From Chryseosolibacter sp964563295 (lineage in GTDB: Bacteria; Bacteroidota; Bacteroidia; Cytophagales; Cyclobacteriaceae): a stretch of 6,405 bases of DNA. The stretch lies in the NCBI GenBank assembly GCA_964563295.1, contig CAZLWX010000165.1:1-6405 (forward strand). Direction: 5' to 3'. The position numbers and the translations under genes were made by a program. Shown here piece by piece: positions 6,095 through 6,405 of this stretch. Within the stretch, counting starts at the first letter, position 1. Every line of letters begins with the position of its first letter. The notes beneath the pieces are model-generated. The model searched no databases. It saw nothing but the letters and a program-made list of their open reading frames with translations, and was not told the origin of the DNA.

Positions 6095-6405
6095 ATGCCC
6101 GTCTGGGAAGATGCACCGATCGTCACGATGCAAGGCGCCACGCCGGATCAGTTCGGCCAGTGGCCGGTCGGCGGTGAACCTGTCGGCCCGCGCCGCGCCA
6201 AGGATATTGGAGACGCGATCATCGCCGGGCTGCAAAACAGCGCGACGGGTCTGGCGCTGCGCGGGGAACTCCCGGACATGCAGCTTGACCCGAAAGCGCC
6301 GTGGTATCAGCGTGTTACAGCCGGTGCCGCTGGCGTCGTCGCGGACATTCCCCTGTCGGTCGCCGGTGCCATCGGCGGCGGTGTCGCGGGCACGGCAGTA
6401 GCCCC
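6095..6405 (+). CDS. N-terminus of a large internal virion protein, T7 gp16-like (partial)
   Basis: The frame opens at ATG 6095-6097, three bases after the upstream TAA, and stays open for 103 codons to the window edge. It begins MPVWEDAPIVTMQGATPDQF. Residues 37-61 (DIGDAIIAGLQNSATGLALR, then GELPD) match the recurring 'G-D-x-x-x-x-G-x-x-x-S-x-T-G-L-x-x-R-G-x-L-P-D' start of very large internal proteins in short-tailed phages. APWYQRV (68-74) and a hydrophobic Gly/Ala-rich segment VVADIPLSVAGAIGGGVAGT (81-100) follow; the latter could insert into a membrane. By position this is the gp16-like protein, in T7 1318 residues, which spans the inner membrane during ejection. The T7 protein has an N-terminal transglycosylase domain, but none is visible in the 103 residues here. 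Family and size are inference. Confidence 0.68.
   Translation, partial: MPVWEDAPIVTMQGATPDQFGQWPVGGEPVGPRRAKDIGDAIIAGLQNSATGLALRGELPDMQLDPKAPWYQRVTAGAAGVVADIPLSVAGAIGGGVAGTAVA

Noticed and set aside
4685..6235. Long - strand open frame of 516 codons
   Set aside because: It lies antisense to the gp15-like and gp16-like genes, is rich in Arg, Leu and Val as expected for an antisense shadow of high-GC coding DNA, has no recognisable motif, and would contradict the uniform + strand operon.
1..6405. T7-type RNA polymerase promoters, tRNAs, CRISPR repeats, attachment sites
   Set aside because: No promoter-like conserved block, cloverleaf, regular short repeats or integrase context could be found by reading.

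Overview
This window is almost entirely coding, with every supported gene on the + strand. It looks like part of the late (virion) gene block of a tailed phage or prophage with a T7-like, short-tailed (podovirus) particle plan. Gene order and protein sizes follow the T7 series 11-12-13-14-15-16: tail tubular protein A / gatekeeper (420-989), tail tubular protein B / nozzle (994-3285), a small GNAT-fold gp13-like protein (3275-3697), a gp14-like internal core protein (3699-4169), a gp15-like large internal protein (4169-6091), and the start of a gp16-like large internal protein that runs off the right edge (6095-6405). The sequences are far from T7 itself. The assignments rest on recognised family motifs, lengths and order, not on a database search.

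Base composition is high in GC (about 60-63% where counted by hand) and Shine-Dalgarno-like sites precede most starts. This fits a phage of a high-GC Gram-negative bacterium. The host cannot be named from this window, and it cannot be told whether the DNA is a free phage, a prophage or a metagenomic contig. No integrase, tRNA, attachment site, RNA polymerase, lysis gene, CRISPR array, insertion sequence, convincing promoter or terminator is present.

Left edge (1-420): the last 25 codons of a protein ending like a LamG / concanavalin-A-like lectin domain are followed by a 50-codon acidic gene of clearly lower GC (about 49%). Next comes a 60-codon ORF whose last 23 codons resemble the LamG ending a second time. 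This duplicated C-terminal tail around a low-GC small gene is the least ordinary part of the window.

Middle and right (420-6405): the genes are packed with 1-bp (TAATG) overlaps, an 11-bp overlap, or gaps of 1-4 bp, so they are probably one polycistronic late transcript with translational coupling. In the T7 model the gp11-like and gp12-like proteins form the tail tube between portal and tip. The gp14-, gp15- and gp16-like proteins sit inside the head and are ejected on infection to build a channel across the cell envelope. No gene-free stretch longer than 13 bases was seen. I found no convincing wholly new system; the items worth checking are the LamG-tail duplication, the recurring C-terminal module of the gp15-like protein, and the GNAT-fold protein that lacks a clear acetyl-CoA loop.
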